DNA of 33,676 bases from Bacteroidales bacterium. GTDB lineage: Bacteria; Bacteroidota; Bacteroidia; Bacteroidales; JAADGE01. The translations under genes and the position numbers were made by a program. Under the pieces are notes generated by a model, which saw nothing but the letters and a program-made list of their open reading frames with translations, made no database searches and had not been told where the DNA came from. The stretch spans positions 1-33,676 of the forward strand of contig JAOZMB010000021.1 of NCBI GenBank assembly GCA_029934515.1, written 5' to 3'. Positions 26,708 through 33,615 of the stretch are shown piece after piece (within the stretch, counting starts at the first letter, position 1; each line of letters opens with the position of its first letter).

Positions 26708-26724
26708 GACGCATCAAAATATTT
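26708..26724 (+). repeat. Half copy of the GACGCATCAAAATATT repeat
   Basis: The 16-mer GACGCATCAAAATATT is identical to 28107-28122, which is one arm of the long palindrome at 28095-28167. Here only one arm is present. It overlaps the spurious upstream start (26717) of the polyferredoxin ORF. Confidence 0.6.
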
Positions 26725-26768
26725 AAGTGCTAAAAATCAAGAAATTACTATTTTGCAAACATAACCAC

Positions 26769-26827
26769 TAAGAATTAAGAACTAAGAACTAACAAATAGA
26801 AACTAAAAACTAAAAACTAAAAACTAG
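26769..26827 (+). repeat. Heptanucleotide repeat tract
   Basis: A run of 7-bp units, AAGAACT/AAAAACT, repeated about eight times with drift, lies between the small Cys protein gene and the polyferredoxin gene. The unit length makes it a candidate slippage site, but it lies outside coding sequence. Confidence 0.7.
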
Positions 26828-26842
26828 ATAATCATTTTATTC

Positions 26843-27244
26843 TTAGATAGGAGTTGCTTCTAATTTCAATGAGCCAAAACCTCCATCTTTATCGCATGTT
26901 CTTATCGCATTAAAAATTAATTTTCCGTCTTTATTACTTATTATTTTCACTTTTAGTTTTCTTTCGTAATCCATTGCCGAAATTTGTTTCCATTCGGTTG
27001 CGCCCACAACTTTTAATCCGTTCATCTTAAACTTTGTTTTTTTCAATCCCTCCGGACAGACTCTATGTGTTAATGTTACGACAATTTTTAGAACTATAAT
27101 ATCACCAGCTTCGTATTTTTCTTTCTCTCCTTTTATTATTTCAAATTCTATTTCACAGGCTTTTGTTTTCTGTGTTGAGAATGCTACAAATATTAATACC
27201 AACATAAGGCTTAATATTGTTGTTGATTTAATTAAATTTTTCAT
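26843..27244 (-). CDS. Small secreted cysteine protein of unknown function
   Basis: The ORF track starts at 27274; the start MKNLIKSTTILSLMLV at 27244 gives a clean signal peptide and 133 residues. The mature protein would begin near 'KACEIEFEI' and is a single all-beta domain, perhaps Ig- or cupredoxin-like. It has three spaced Cys residues: 'KAC', 'RVCPEG' and 'RTCDKDGGFG'. The C-terminus 'GKLIFNAIRTCDKDGGFG' suggests a closing beta-hairpin. Its position between the TetR gene and the polyferredoxin gene, in the same direction, points to a periplasmic partner of the polyferredoxin such as a redox or metal-binding protein. I recognise no family. A TetR-type site lies about 35 nt upstream of the start. 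Confidence 0.6.
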   Translation of the reverse strand: MKNLIKSTTILSLMLVLIFVAFSTQKTKACEIEFEIIKGEKEKYEAGDIIVLKIVVTLTHRVCPEGLKKTKFKMNGLKVVGATEWKQISAMDYERKLKVKIISNKDGKLIFNAIRTCDKDGGFGSLKLEATPI

Positions 27245-27279
27245 ATTTACATATTTTAAATTATTAAAAAACATTTTGT

Positions 27280-27295
27280 TTGTTTATATTAACTA
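27280..27295 (-). promoter_or_regulatory. Probable TetR operator 2, before the small Cys protein gene
   Basis: On the minus strand this reads TAGTTAATATAAACAA, with 6 of 8 pairs symmetric. Its 12-mer extension GTTAGTTAATAT is identical to the site upstream of the TetR gene (27957-27968). It lies shortly after a weak -7-like TAATCTGC, the same relative place as the first site. Confidence 0.55.
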
Positions 27296-27362
27296 ACTTG
27301 CAGATTAAAAAAAAATGAAAAATTATTTCACTTTTTTGCATATAATTAACTACGAGTATTTA

Positions 27363-27944
27363 TCAATTTTTTGATATTAATTTTTGTATTGATAATATTA
27401 ATTTTTCTCCTTTATTTTTAAGATTAAAATTTTGATTGTTTAATACCCAACGTTTTGTCATAAGCCTTAATGCTCCCATTGTCATTAGCGCCATATCTTT
27501 TTCGTCTATATCTGTTCTTATTTCTCCACTTTTTTGACCTTGTTTTATTATATTTTCAACTGTTTGTTCATTTTTATTTAAAATTTCAATAATAATTTTT
27601 TTTAATTTTTCATCATTTTTAAAAATATCTTCGGAAAAGATTATAGAAATCACAGAAGGAGTTTCAGTAAAAATATCAACCATGTTACTGAACATAAATT
27701 CAATTTTTTCTATTGCTTTCATATCTGATTTTTCCATCATTTCAGATAAAAAATTTGCCATTTCAGTAAATTGATTCAAAATAGTTTTTAGTATTTCTGT
27801 TTTACCATTAAAATGTCTATAAATTGCGGGTTCTGAGAAACCAATTTTTTTTGATAAATTTTTGATAGTAAATCCCTGAATACCTTTATCTGCAATTAGT
27901 TTTATTGTTGTTTGTATTATCTCTGTTTGTCTGTCTGAAAACAC
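27363..27944 (-). CDS. TetR/AcrR family transcriptional regulator
   Basis: The 193-residue product is a normal length for the family. The N-terminal helix-turn-helix (about 26-46, 'TIKNLSKKIGFSEPAIYRHF') is classic TetR, following 'TEIIQTTIKLIADKGIQGF'. The C-terminal ligand domain is all-helical and not specific enough to name a ligand. It is the first gene of the run TetR, secreted Cys protein, polyferredoxin, outer-membrane protein. A palindrome (27959-27974) overlaps its own promoter, and a related site precedes the next gene, so it probably represses itself and the cluster. The inducer is unknown. Confidence 0.9.
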   Translation of the reverse strand: MFSDRQTEIIQTTIKLIADKGIQGFTIKNLSKKIGFSEPAIYRHFNGKTEILKTILNQFTEMANFLSEMMEKSDMKAIEKIEFMFSNMVDIFTETPSVISIIFSEDIFKNDEKLKKIIIEILNKNEQTVENIIKQGQKSGEIRTDIDEKDMALMTMGALRLMTKRWVLNNQNFNLKNKGEKLILSIQKLISKN

Positions 27945-27958
27945 TTTTTAATATATGT

Positions 27959-27974
27959 TAGTTAATATTTACTA
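27959..27974. promoter_or_regulatory. Probable TetR operator 1 (autoregulation)
   Basis: TAGTTAATATTTACTA is a 16-bp palindrome with 7 of 8 pairs symmetric. It sits 2 bp downstream of the -7 box of the TetR gene, over the expected transcription start, which is a typical repressor position. Confidence 0.6.
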
Positions 27975-27976
27975 TG

Positions 27977-28008
27977 CAAAATAATAAATTATATTTTTAA
28001 TTTGCAAA
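27977..28008 (-). promoter_or_regulatory. Promoter of the TetR gene
   Basis: On the minus strand: TTTG (28008-28005), a 20-nt spacer, then TTATTTTG (27984-27977). This is one base off TAnnTTTG and about 33 nt before the start codon at 27944. Confidence 0.5.
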
Positions 28009-28060
28009 TTTATTTTCAAATATTTACTTACATCCTGAAAACTCTACAGATTTTCAAAAC

Positions 28061-28089
28061 TCAATGATAAGTAAAGGTTAAAAAACAAC
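28061..28089 (+). repeat. Dispersed intergenic repeat, copy 2 (partial)
   Basis: This matches 33616-33644 in 26 of 29 positions (TCAATGATAAGTAA..GTTAAAAAA.AAC). It lies next to the large palindrome at 28095-28167. Confidence 0.7.
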
Positions 28090-28094
28090 ATAAT

Positions 28095-28167
28095 ATTTTT
28101 AGGACAGACGCATCAAAATATTGATAATCAATTATGATTTATTTTTGATGCGTTTGCCCTAAAAAAA
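28095..28167. repeat. Long imperfect palindrome, MITE-like fold-back
   Basis: The left arm (28095-28120) and right arm (28141-28167) are inverted copies around TTTTTAGG.CA.ACGCATCAAAA, matching at about 22 of 27 positions, with a 20-nt spacer. A single arm recurs at 26708. It could be a small non-autonomous element or a strong bidirectional terminator; no gene converges here, which favours the first. Confidence 0.65.
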
Positions 28168-28199
28168 TCATTTTTCTTTTTTTATTAAATAAAAAAATA

Positions 28200-28207
28200 T
28201 AATTTTG
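28200..28207 (+). promoter_or_regulatory. -7 box of the restriction-modification remnant operon
   Basis: TAATTTTG is an exact TAnnTTTG match, 33 nt before the ATG at 28241. TTTT rather than TTTG stands 19 nt upstream. It probably still drives the methyltransferase gene. Confidence 0.5.
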
Positions 28208-28240
28208 CCGAACGTTTTTCAAAAAATAAAATATAAAAAA

Positions 28241-28607
28241 TGAATATATTTGCTGAAATAGAAGGCATTGAGTATAAAATTAAAATCCCTAATAAATTAA
28301 AAATAATTGATTTTAAAGATTTTAACATAAATAATATTCCGTCCTCGTGCAATATCAAAGTGGGTTTCACCAAAAAGAACACGTTGATATCTCTTTGAAA
28401 GAGTTTATTAAAAATTTTATTGCTATTCCAACATTAAAATTGACTTCTTCAAAACTTGTAAGTAGCTATAAAACAGGAAATACAGAACACGAGAAACAAA
28501 ATTTCTTTGAACAAAATAAATTTAATAAAAAACAAATAGATTTAATCAATAATTTATTGATTGAAAGCAATATAAATAATATTGAAATAATAATATCCGC
28601 AATATGA
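28241..28607 (+). pseudogene. Remnant of the restriction endonuclease paired with the downstream methyltransferase
   Basis: An ATG at 28241 opens a 52-codon ORF (MNIFAEIEGIEYKIKIPNKL...). A second, overlapping frame (ORF track 28347-28607, GTG start) carries an unrelated-looking end, '...AIPTLKLTSSKLVSSYKTG...IDLINNLLIESNINNIEII'. The first part resembles the N-terminus and the second the extreme C-terminus of the ~350-400-residue restriction endonucleases I know upstream of Dam/D12 methyltransferases in Bacteroidota ('.IYAEIEGI.Y...' and 'P.LKLT...'). The catalytic middle is missing and the two pieces are out of frame. Its end overlaps the methyltransferase start by ATGA, the usual coupling for such a pair. 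The family match is from memory, so the identity is moderate, but the frame break is plain. Confidence 0.55.
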
Positions 28608-29476
28608 TAAAAAGTCCGCTAAGATATCCAGGTGGTAAAAGTAGAGCAGTTAAATTTATAGTACCATTAATTCCAGAATTTGACGAATACAGAGAACCAT
28701 TCGTAGGTGGTGGTTCTGTTTTTGTATATTTGAAACAAAAATATCCAAACAAAAAATATTGGATTAATGACTTGTATCCTAATTTATACCACTTTTGGAA
28801 TAAATGCAAAAATGATATTAATTCATTAATAAATCAAATTAACAAATGGAAAAATATTTATAAAAACGGAAAAGAATTACATCGTTTTTTAATAGACAAC
28901 ATTGATGATTTTGATAATTTGAAAAAAGCATCTGCCTTTTTTGTTTTTAATCGTATCACATTTTCTGGTACAACTGAAAGTGGCGGTTTTTCAAATGCCG
29001 CTTTTGAAAAAAGATTTACACTCTCAAGTATAGAACGTGTGAAAGCCCTATCAACAGTTTTGCCTAATACAGAAATAACAAACTACGATTTTGAACAAGT
29101 TATTGAAAAAAAAGGTAAAAATATTTTCTTTTTTCTTGACCCACCGTATTACTCAGCAACAAAATCTGCATTATACGGAAAAAATGGAAATATGCACAAA
29201 ACATTTGACCATCAAAGGTTTGCAAATGTTTTAAAAAAAACAAAACATAATTGGTTAGTAACTTATGATGATTGCGAATATATTAGAAAATTATTTTCTT
29301 ATGCTAATATCTCTACTTGGAATTTAACATATGGAATGCGAAACGTAAATAAAAACGGTAATCAAAAAGGAAAAGAATTATTTATCTCAAATTTTGTAAA
29401 TGACACCAAAAAAGATGATAAACAACCAAGTTTATTTGAAAACACCGACAAAGCGCAAACAAATAGATTTTATTAA
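28604..29476 (+). CDS. dam: DNA adenine methyltransferase, Dam/D12 class
   Basis: The 290 residues start MIKSPLRYPGGKSRA, the standard opening of D12-class (Dam, DpnM, MboI-type) N6-adenine methyltransferases. SAM-binding motif I is PFVGGGSVF (32-40), 'WINDLYPNLY' provides the acidic ligand of motif II, and the catalytic motif is DPPY (179-182). 'GSGG'-like segments and 'ELFISNF' at the end are also in place, so the enzyme looks intact. Many members modify GATC, but specificity cannot be read here. It overlaps the end of the endonuclease remnant by four bases (ATGA) and probably relies on that promoter. With the nuclease gone it is an orphan modification enzyme. Confidence 0.92.
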   Translation: MIKSPLRYPGGKSRAVKFIVPLIPEFDEYREPFVGGGSVFVYLKQKYPNKKYWINDLYPNLYHFWNKCKNDINSLINQINKWKNIYKNGKELHRFLIDNIDDFDNLKKASAFFVFNRITFSGTTESGGFSNAAFEKRFTLSSIERVKALSTVLPNTEITNYDFEQVIEKKGKNIFFFLDPPYYSATKSALYGKNGNMHKTFDHQRFANVLKKTKHNWLVTYDDCEYIRKLFSYANISTWNLTYGMRNVNKNGNQKGKELFISNFVNDTKKDDKQPSLFENTDKAQTNRFY

Positions 29477-29540
29477 AAATAAAATATCAAAGAAAGTATT
29501 AATATTAATATTAACTAAATAATAAATTAAAATTAAAAAA

Positions 29541-30077
29541 ATGAGGAAAGTATTTCAATTAAGTGTTTTATTCTTATTTCTGTTATCTTTTGGATACACA
29601 TCTGCACAGAAATTAAAATTCGGTCATACTGATTCGCAAGCAATTATGACCATTTTGCCTGATACAAAAGAGGCACAGAAAGCGTTAGAAGAGGAAAGTA
29701 AAAAGATGGAAGAACATCTTGCGAATATGAGAGCAGAGGCTCAGAAAAAGTATAATGAATATCTTGAAAATGACGCTCTACTTAAAACAAGCCCAGAGAA
29801 ATGGTCAGATTTGGAGAGAGCAGACAAAGAAGCGGAACTTCAAAGTTTACAGGATAGATTGACAAAATATCAGCAGTCTGCAAGCGATATTTTAACAAAA
29901 AAACAAAACGAATTATATCAGCCAATACTCGAAAAAATCAAAAATGCAATAAATGAAATAGCCAAAGAAGGAGATTTTATTTATATATTTGATATTAATG
30001 CGTTGCTTTATTATTCAGAAACACAAAGTATAGACGTAACTCCGCTAATTAAGAAAAAACTTGGTATAACAAATTAA
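29541..30077 (+). CDS. skp: Skp/OmpH family periplasmic chaperone
   Basis: The 178 residues carry a signal peptide (1-22, 'SFGYTSAQ'), then 'KLKFGHTDSQAIMTILPD', the standard OmpH start, a long Glu/Lys/Gln coiled coil (about 40-130) and a C-terminal 'EGDFIYIFDINALLYYS...DVTPLIKKKLG' that packs as the small beta body. Skp holds unfolded outer-membrane proteins in the periplasm. In Bacteroidota the gene usually sits with bamA and other skp copies; here it stands alone after the methyltransferase. It is complete. Confidence 0.88.
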   Translation: MRKVFQLSVLFLFLLSFGYTSAQKLKFGHTDSQAIMTILPDTKEAQKALEEESKKMEEHLANMRAEAQKKYNEYLENDALLKTSPEKWSDLERADKEAELQSLQDRLTKYQQSASDILTKKQNELYQPILEKIKNAINEIAKEGDFIYIFDINALLYYSETQSIDVTPLIKKKLGITN

Positions 30078-30089
30078 GTTGAGTATAAA

Positions 30090-30121
30090 CTGTCGGCGTG
30101 GTTTTTAAGCCATACCGACAG
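30090..30121 (+). terminator. Hairpin terminator after skp, also a copy of a repeat
   Basis: CTGTCGG (30090-30096) pairs with CCGACAG (30115-30121), extended inward by four more pairs, with loop TTTTTAAG, followed by T6 at 30125-30130. It lies 12 nt after the skp stop. The same sequence in degraded form stands at 1351-1390. It also faces the convergent glycosyltransferase gene and may work both ways. Confidence 0.85.
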
Positions 30122-30144
30122 TAATTTTTTGTCTAACTTTGTGC

Positions 30145-31359
30145 CTATTTTTCTGTCGAACAATTATATTTATTATAAACATCGACATAAATATCTCTTA
30201 TATTTTTTACAGTATTTTTCCAACTGTAATTCTTTCTTACATAATCAAGGATTTGTTGTTTGTTGTTTGTTTTAAAGTCATTTTCTAAGAAATGGATAAT
30301 TTTTTTTGCAAGTTCTTTGTGGTCGCCAGGTTCGATTTTATCTCCAACTCTTTCGTTTACAATAGTTTTGAAACCGCCAATATTTCCAGCAATAACAGGT
30401 GTTCCGCATGCAAGAGCTTCCACTGCTACAAGCCCAAAAGGTTCAAAATTTGAAGGTAAAACAGCAATATCACCAAGATTAAATAAATCAACCATTTGTC
30501 TATGCGTTTGGTTTCCTATAAAATATATATCTTTTATATCAAGTTTTTTGGCAAGTTCTTCGTGTGCCTCTCTTAGCGAACCATCACCAGCAAGAATTGT
30601 TATTGGATTAATATCCGATTTGTTATATATTTTTGCAGCTCGTATCAAAGTGTCAATTCCTTTTTGTGGAGTCATACGTCCTCCAAAAAATACGACAGGA
30701 CGTTCGCTTACTGGTATTTTATATTTTTTCAGAAGTTTTGACTTGTCTAATTCAACTGGAATAAAAACATCGGTATCCGTTCCGCTCTTAACTATCTCTA
30801 TATCTTTATCTTGCAGCGAGTAAGCTTCAAGTGCCGCATCTTTTTCTTTTTTGGTAAGTGCCATTATTATTTTAGCACCTTTCAATCCCTTTAATGCTTC
30901 TTCTCTGTATTCCTGAAAATTATCAAAAGCATAATATTCTGTTCCGTGCAAGGTAATCATATAAGGAATATTATATTCCGAAACAATTGATGCAATAATC
31001 CAACCGTGATGAACATGTATCAAATCTGGTTTAAATTCATTAATTATTTTATCTATTTTTTTTCTGAATGCCTCTGTAAATTCTTTACGTTCTTGTTTGT
31101 TTAATTCTCCAAATTGTTTTCCTTTACTTAATGGATGTGATGCAAAAACAGGAAAATCGAAATTTACATCATATTTGGAATTTTTACCATTGTTAAACAA
31201 AACAGCATCAACTGGATAGTTTTTTTTTGGTAATTCGTGATGCGAACAAAGCACGTGAACATCATCGCCACCTTTTATTAGTGCCGTTGTTAATGTATCA
31301 ACATATATTCCTGTTCCTGCTCCCATCAAAGGAAAGTGCATCATTTGACTTATTCTCAT
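30145..31359 (-). CDS. Family 4 glycosyltransferase (GT-B fold)
   Basis: The 404 residues have the GT4 two-Rossmann layout. The N-terminal acceptor half begins 'MHFPLMGAGTGIYVDTL' with 'DLIHVHHGWIIAS' and 'ITLHGTEYYAFD'. The donor half has 'VVFFGGRMTPQKGIDTLI', 'LAGDGSLREAHEELA', and the nucleotide-sugar motif EPFGLVAVEALACGTPVI (EX7E, about 303-312). No signal peptide is present, so it is cytosolic. It transfers a sugar with retention of configuration, probably for a surface glycan, lipid or low-molecular-weight thiol; neither donor nor acceptor can be read. It is not in a polysaccharide cluster. It lies downstream of the lipoprotein hydrolase in the same direction, with 32 bp between them. 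Confidence 0.88.
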   Translation of the reverse strand: MRISQMMHFPLMGAGTGIYVDTLTTALIKGGDDVHVLCSHHELPKKNYPVDAVLFNNGKNSKYDVNFDFPVFASHPLSKGKQFGELNKQERKEFTEAFRKKIDKIINEFKPDLIHVHHGWIIASIVSEYNIPYMITLHGTEYYAFDNFQEYREEALKGLKGAKIIMALTKKEKDAALEAYSLQDKDIEIVKSGTDTDVFIPVELDKSKLLKKYKIPVSERPVVFFGGRMTPQKGIDTLIRAAKIYNKSDINPITILAGDGSLREAHEELAKKLDIKDIYFIGNQTHRQMVDLFNLGDIAVLPSNFEPFGLVAVEALACGTPVIAGNIGGFKTIVNERVGDKIEPGDHKELAKKIIHFLENDFKTNNKQQILDYVRKNYSWKNTVKNIRDIYVDVYNKYNCSTEK

Positions 31360-31391
31360 AATTATTTTTATTTAAAAATTTGTAGAATGAT

Positions 31392-32444
31392 TTATTGATT
31401 AACTGAATCTAAAAAAATTGAGTAATCTTCATATAATTTTCCAGATAAAAGTATTGTAGCATGACTTTTATAATATCCATTTATATTTTTTATTTTATTT
31501 TTTTTTGCAAATTTTGTTGTAACTTTTTCTGGAGTTAGTTGGTCATATTTTGCATATTGAATTTGTATATTTTCTGGATTTATATTTAATGAATAATTTA
31601 TCGGACTTATTAAATTGTAAGCATCTTTAAGAAGTTTTGTATTGTATCCAGCTTTTTTGTATTTTGGAATAATTTCTTCTGTATATTTGTTATTATAAGT
31701 AAGTGTTTTCCAGTCAAGAATAGGAATCATTAAACAAATATGTTCAAAAGTTTCAATATTTGTAAGCTCACATAACATACTTGCTCCCATTGAACCGCCC
31801 CAACCAGAAATACTATTTACATTTTGTTTTTTTAAGAAATGATAAGCTGTTCTTAATTCTCTTATACATTCTGTATATAATTGCAAATTATAATAAACGT
31901 TTGAAGTAAAAAAAGTTTCTGGACTATTTTCTGTTTTTCTACTCATGTGATATGGCGGAATATACAACAGAATATTATAACCGTGTTTTAATTCTGTATA
32001 AAAAATATCTTTGATAAATCGAAAAGCAAAATTTGAAATTCCTTTACCTGGTATCCACAAGATAGCTTTATTATTTTGGATTTTGGAATTTTGGAAAATA
32101 AAAAATCTTGCTGTGTCTTGTTTTTCAGGAACTGTTATATGTGACGGGAAACTTAGAAGTTTTGCCGTTATATTTTCGCCCACAATTTCTGCAACTTTTT
32201 TATTTCTAAATTTTGAAACAGTAATATTATTTATTTCAATAGGAATGGTATTTTTTTGTAAATTAAAAGTATCAATATAGTTTCGTAAAGTTTCTGGTTC
32301 TCCTGCATTAAAATTTTCTTTAAATTCTTTTGCAATTTCTTTTATTCCAGTAGCGTCCAAATATTTTTGAATTGAAGAACATGATAGCCAGATGGTTATT
32401 GAAAATACTGTTATAATTATTAATATTATTTTAAAATTTTTCAT
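31392..32444 (-). CDS. Alpha/beta-hydrolase lipoprotein
   Basis: The ORF track starts at 32465; the start MKNFKIILIIITVF at 32444 gives a proper lipoprotein signal with lipobox WLSC (Cys22) and 350 residues. The hydrolase fold shows 'ILWIPGKG' (oxyanion region), the nucleophile elbow GGSMG with Ser218, Asp301 in 'AKYDQLTP' and His328 in 'YKSHATIL', a complete triad. The spacing and the 'YECIRELRTAYHFLKKQNV'-type segment resemble abhydrolase 18-like or dienelactone-type families, but the substrate is unknown. It is membrane-anchored, probably facing the periplasm. It sits between trxB and the glycosyltransferase on the same strand, and a shared transcript is possible. Confidence 0.78.
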   Translation of the reverse strand: MKNFKIILIIITVFSITIWLSCSSIQKYLDATGIKEIAKEFKENFNAGEPETLRNYIDTFNLQKNTIPIEINNITVSKFRNKKVAEIVGENITAKLLSFPSHITVPEKQDTARFFIFQNSKIQNNKAILWIPGKGISNFAFRFIKDIFYTELKHGYNILLYIPPYHMSRKTENSPETFFTSNVYYNLQLYTECIRELRTAYHFLKKQNVNSISGWGGSMGASMLCELTNIETFEHICLMIPILDWKTLTYNNKYTEEIIPKYKKAGYNTKLLKDAYNLISPINYSLNINPENIQIQYAKYDQLTPEKVTTKFAKKNKIKNINGYYKSHATILLSGKLYEDYSIFLDSVNQ

Positions 32445-32571
32445 TTTCAATATATTTACATTCAATTCGTTTAAGTTAATTTTCAGATGTTATTTAAGAA
32501 ATAAATAATGATACTTTTAATTAAATAAAGTTAAATTATTGTTCTGTTTTTTATAAAAAATAAATATTATT

Positions 32572-33576
32572 TTATTCTTGACTTGCAATAAATTTTTCTG
32601 TGTCTAATGCTGCAATACAACCCGATGCTGCCGCTGTAACAGCCTGTCTATAAATAGGGTCTTGTACATCTCCTGCTGCAAATATGCCTTGAATATTTGT
32701 TTTTGAAGTTCCGGGTATTGTTTTTATATATCCAGTTTTATCAGTATTTATGTATTTTGCAAAAACTTCTGAATTTGGTTTATGTCCTATTGCAACGAAA
32801 AAACCATCTATATTAATTTTTATTTCGCACTCATCTATTTCTCCTTTTCTTTTAATCAGAATCGCACCAGTAACAACATTTGTACCAACGATTTCTTTTG
32901 TATTATGTTCGTAAAGGACTTCAATATTAGAAGTATTTTCCACTTTTTTAATCATTACTTTTGAAGCCCGCATAAAAGGTTTACGAATAATCAAATAAAC
33001 TTTTTTTGCTAATCCTGATAGATAAATTGCTTCTTCGGCAGCTGTGTCTCCACCTCCTACTACTGCAATATTTTTTCCTCTGTAAAAAAAACCATCACAT
33101 GTTGCACAGGCAGACACTCCTGCACCTTTGTATTTTTGTTCTGATTCGAGACCAAGATATCTTGCAGTTGCCCCCGTAGCTATGATAACTGCTTCCGCCT
33201 CAAAATGCTTCTCCTCGTCAACAATCACTTTAAATGGACGTTTAGAGAAATCGACAGCAGTTACTTCTCCCCAACGAATATCTGTTCCAAAGCGTTCTGC
33301 TTGTGATTTTATGTCCTCCATCATCACAGGACCAGTAACTCCTTCTGGATAACCGGGAAAATTTTCTACTTCTGTAGTTGTTGTTAATTGTCCGCCAGCT
33401 TCCATACCTTGTATTACAATAGGTTTCAGATTAGCCCTTGCCGCATAAATGGCAGCTGTATATCCAGCTGGTCCTGAACCTATTATTAAACATTTTACAG
33501 ATTCAATATTTTCGTTCAATTTATCTGACATATTGTTGTCATTTTCATTTAATTTCAATGTTTTAAAAAAACTCAT
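32572..33576 (-). CDS. trxB: Thioredoxin-disulfide reductase
   Basis: This flavoenzyme passes electrons from NADPH to thioredoxin. It shows the FAD-binding 'IIGSGPAGYTAAIYAARA' (about 31-48), the redox pair CATC (Cys157, Cys160) in 'SACATCDGFFYRG', the NADPH site 'GGGDTAAEEA' (174-183) and the C-terminal 'FAAGDVQDPIYRQAVTAAASG'. It is 334 residues from the ORF-track start. Most relatives start near Met16 (MSDKLNENIES, base 33531), so the first 15 residues may not be translated. The enzyme is complete. A dispersed repeat occupies the upstream 60 bp at the window edge, and no clean promoter could be picked. Confidence 0.96.
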   Translation of the reverse strand: MSFFKTLKLNENDNNMSDKLNENIESVKCLIIGSGPAGYTAAIYAARANLKPIVIQGMEAGGQLTTTTEVENFPGYPEGVTGPVMMEDIKSQAERFGTDIRWGEVTAVDFSKRPFKVIVDEEKHFEAEAVIIATGATARYLGLESEQKYKGAGVSACATCDGFFYRGKNIAVVGGGDTAAEEAIYLSGLAKKVYLIIRKPFMRASKVMIKKVENTSNIEVLYEHNTKEIVGTNVVTGAILIKRKGEIDECEIKINIDGFFVAIGHKPNSEVFAKYINTDKTGYIKTIPGTSKTNIQGIFAAGDVQDPIYRQAVTAAASGCIAALDTEKFIASQE

Positions 33577-33615
33577 ATTATTTTTATTTTTAAATTATTA
33601 ATAGTTCTGAAAAAT

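Noticed and set aside
26661-26717. Upstream start of the polyferredoxin ORF (MMRQHYRLI...)
   Set aside because: It lies in repeat sequence and would place 19 charged residues before a clear signal peptide.
30260-30823. 187-residue plus-strand ORF
   Set aside because: Antisense of the glycosyltransferase, whose EX7E and Rossmann motifs are on the minus strand.
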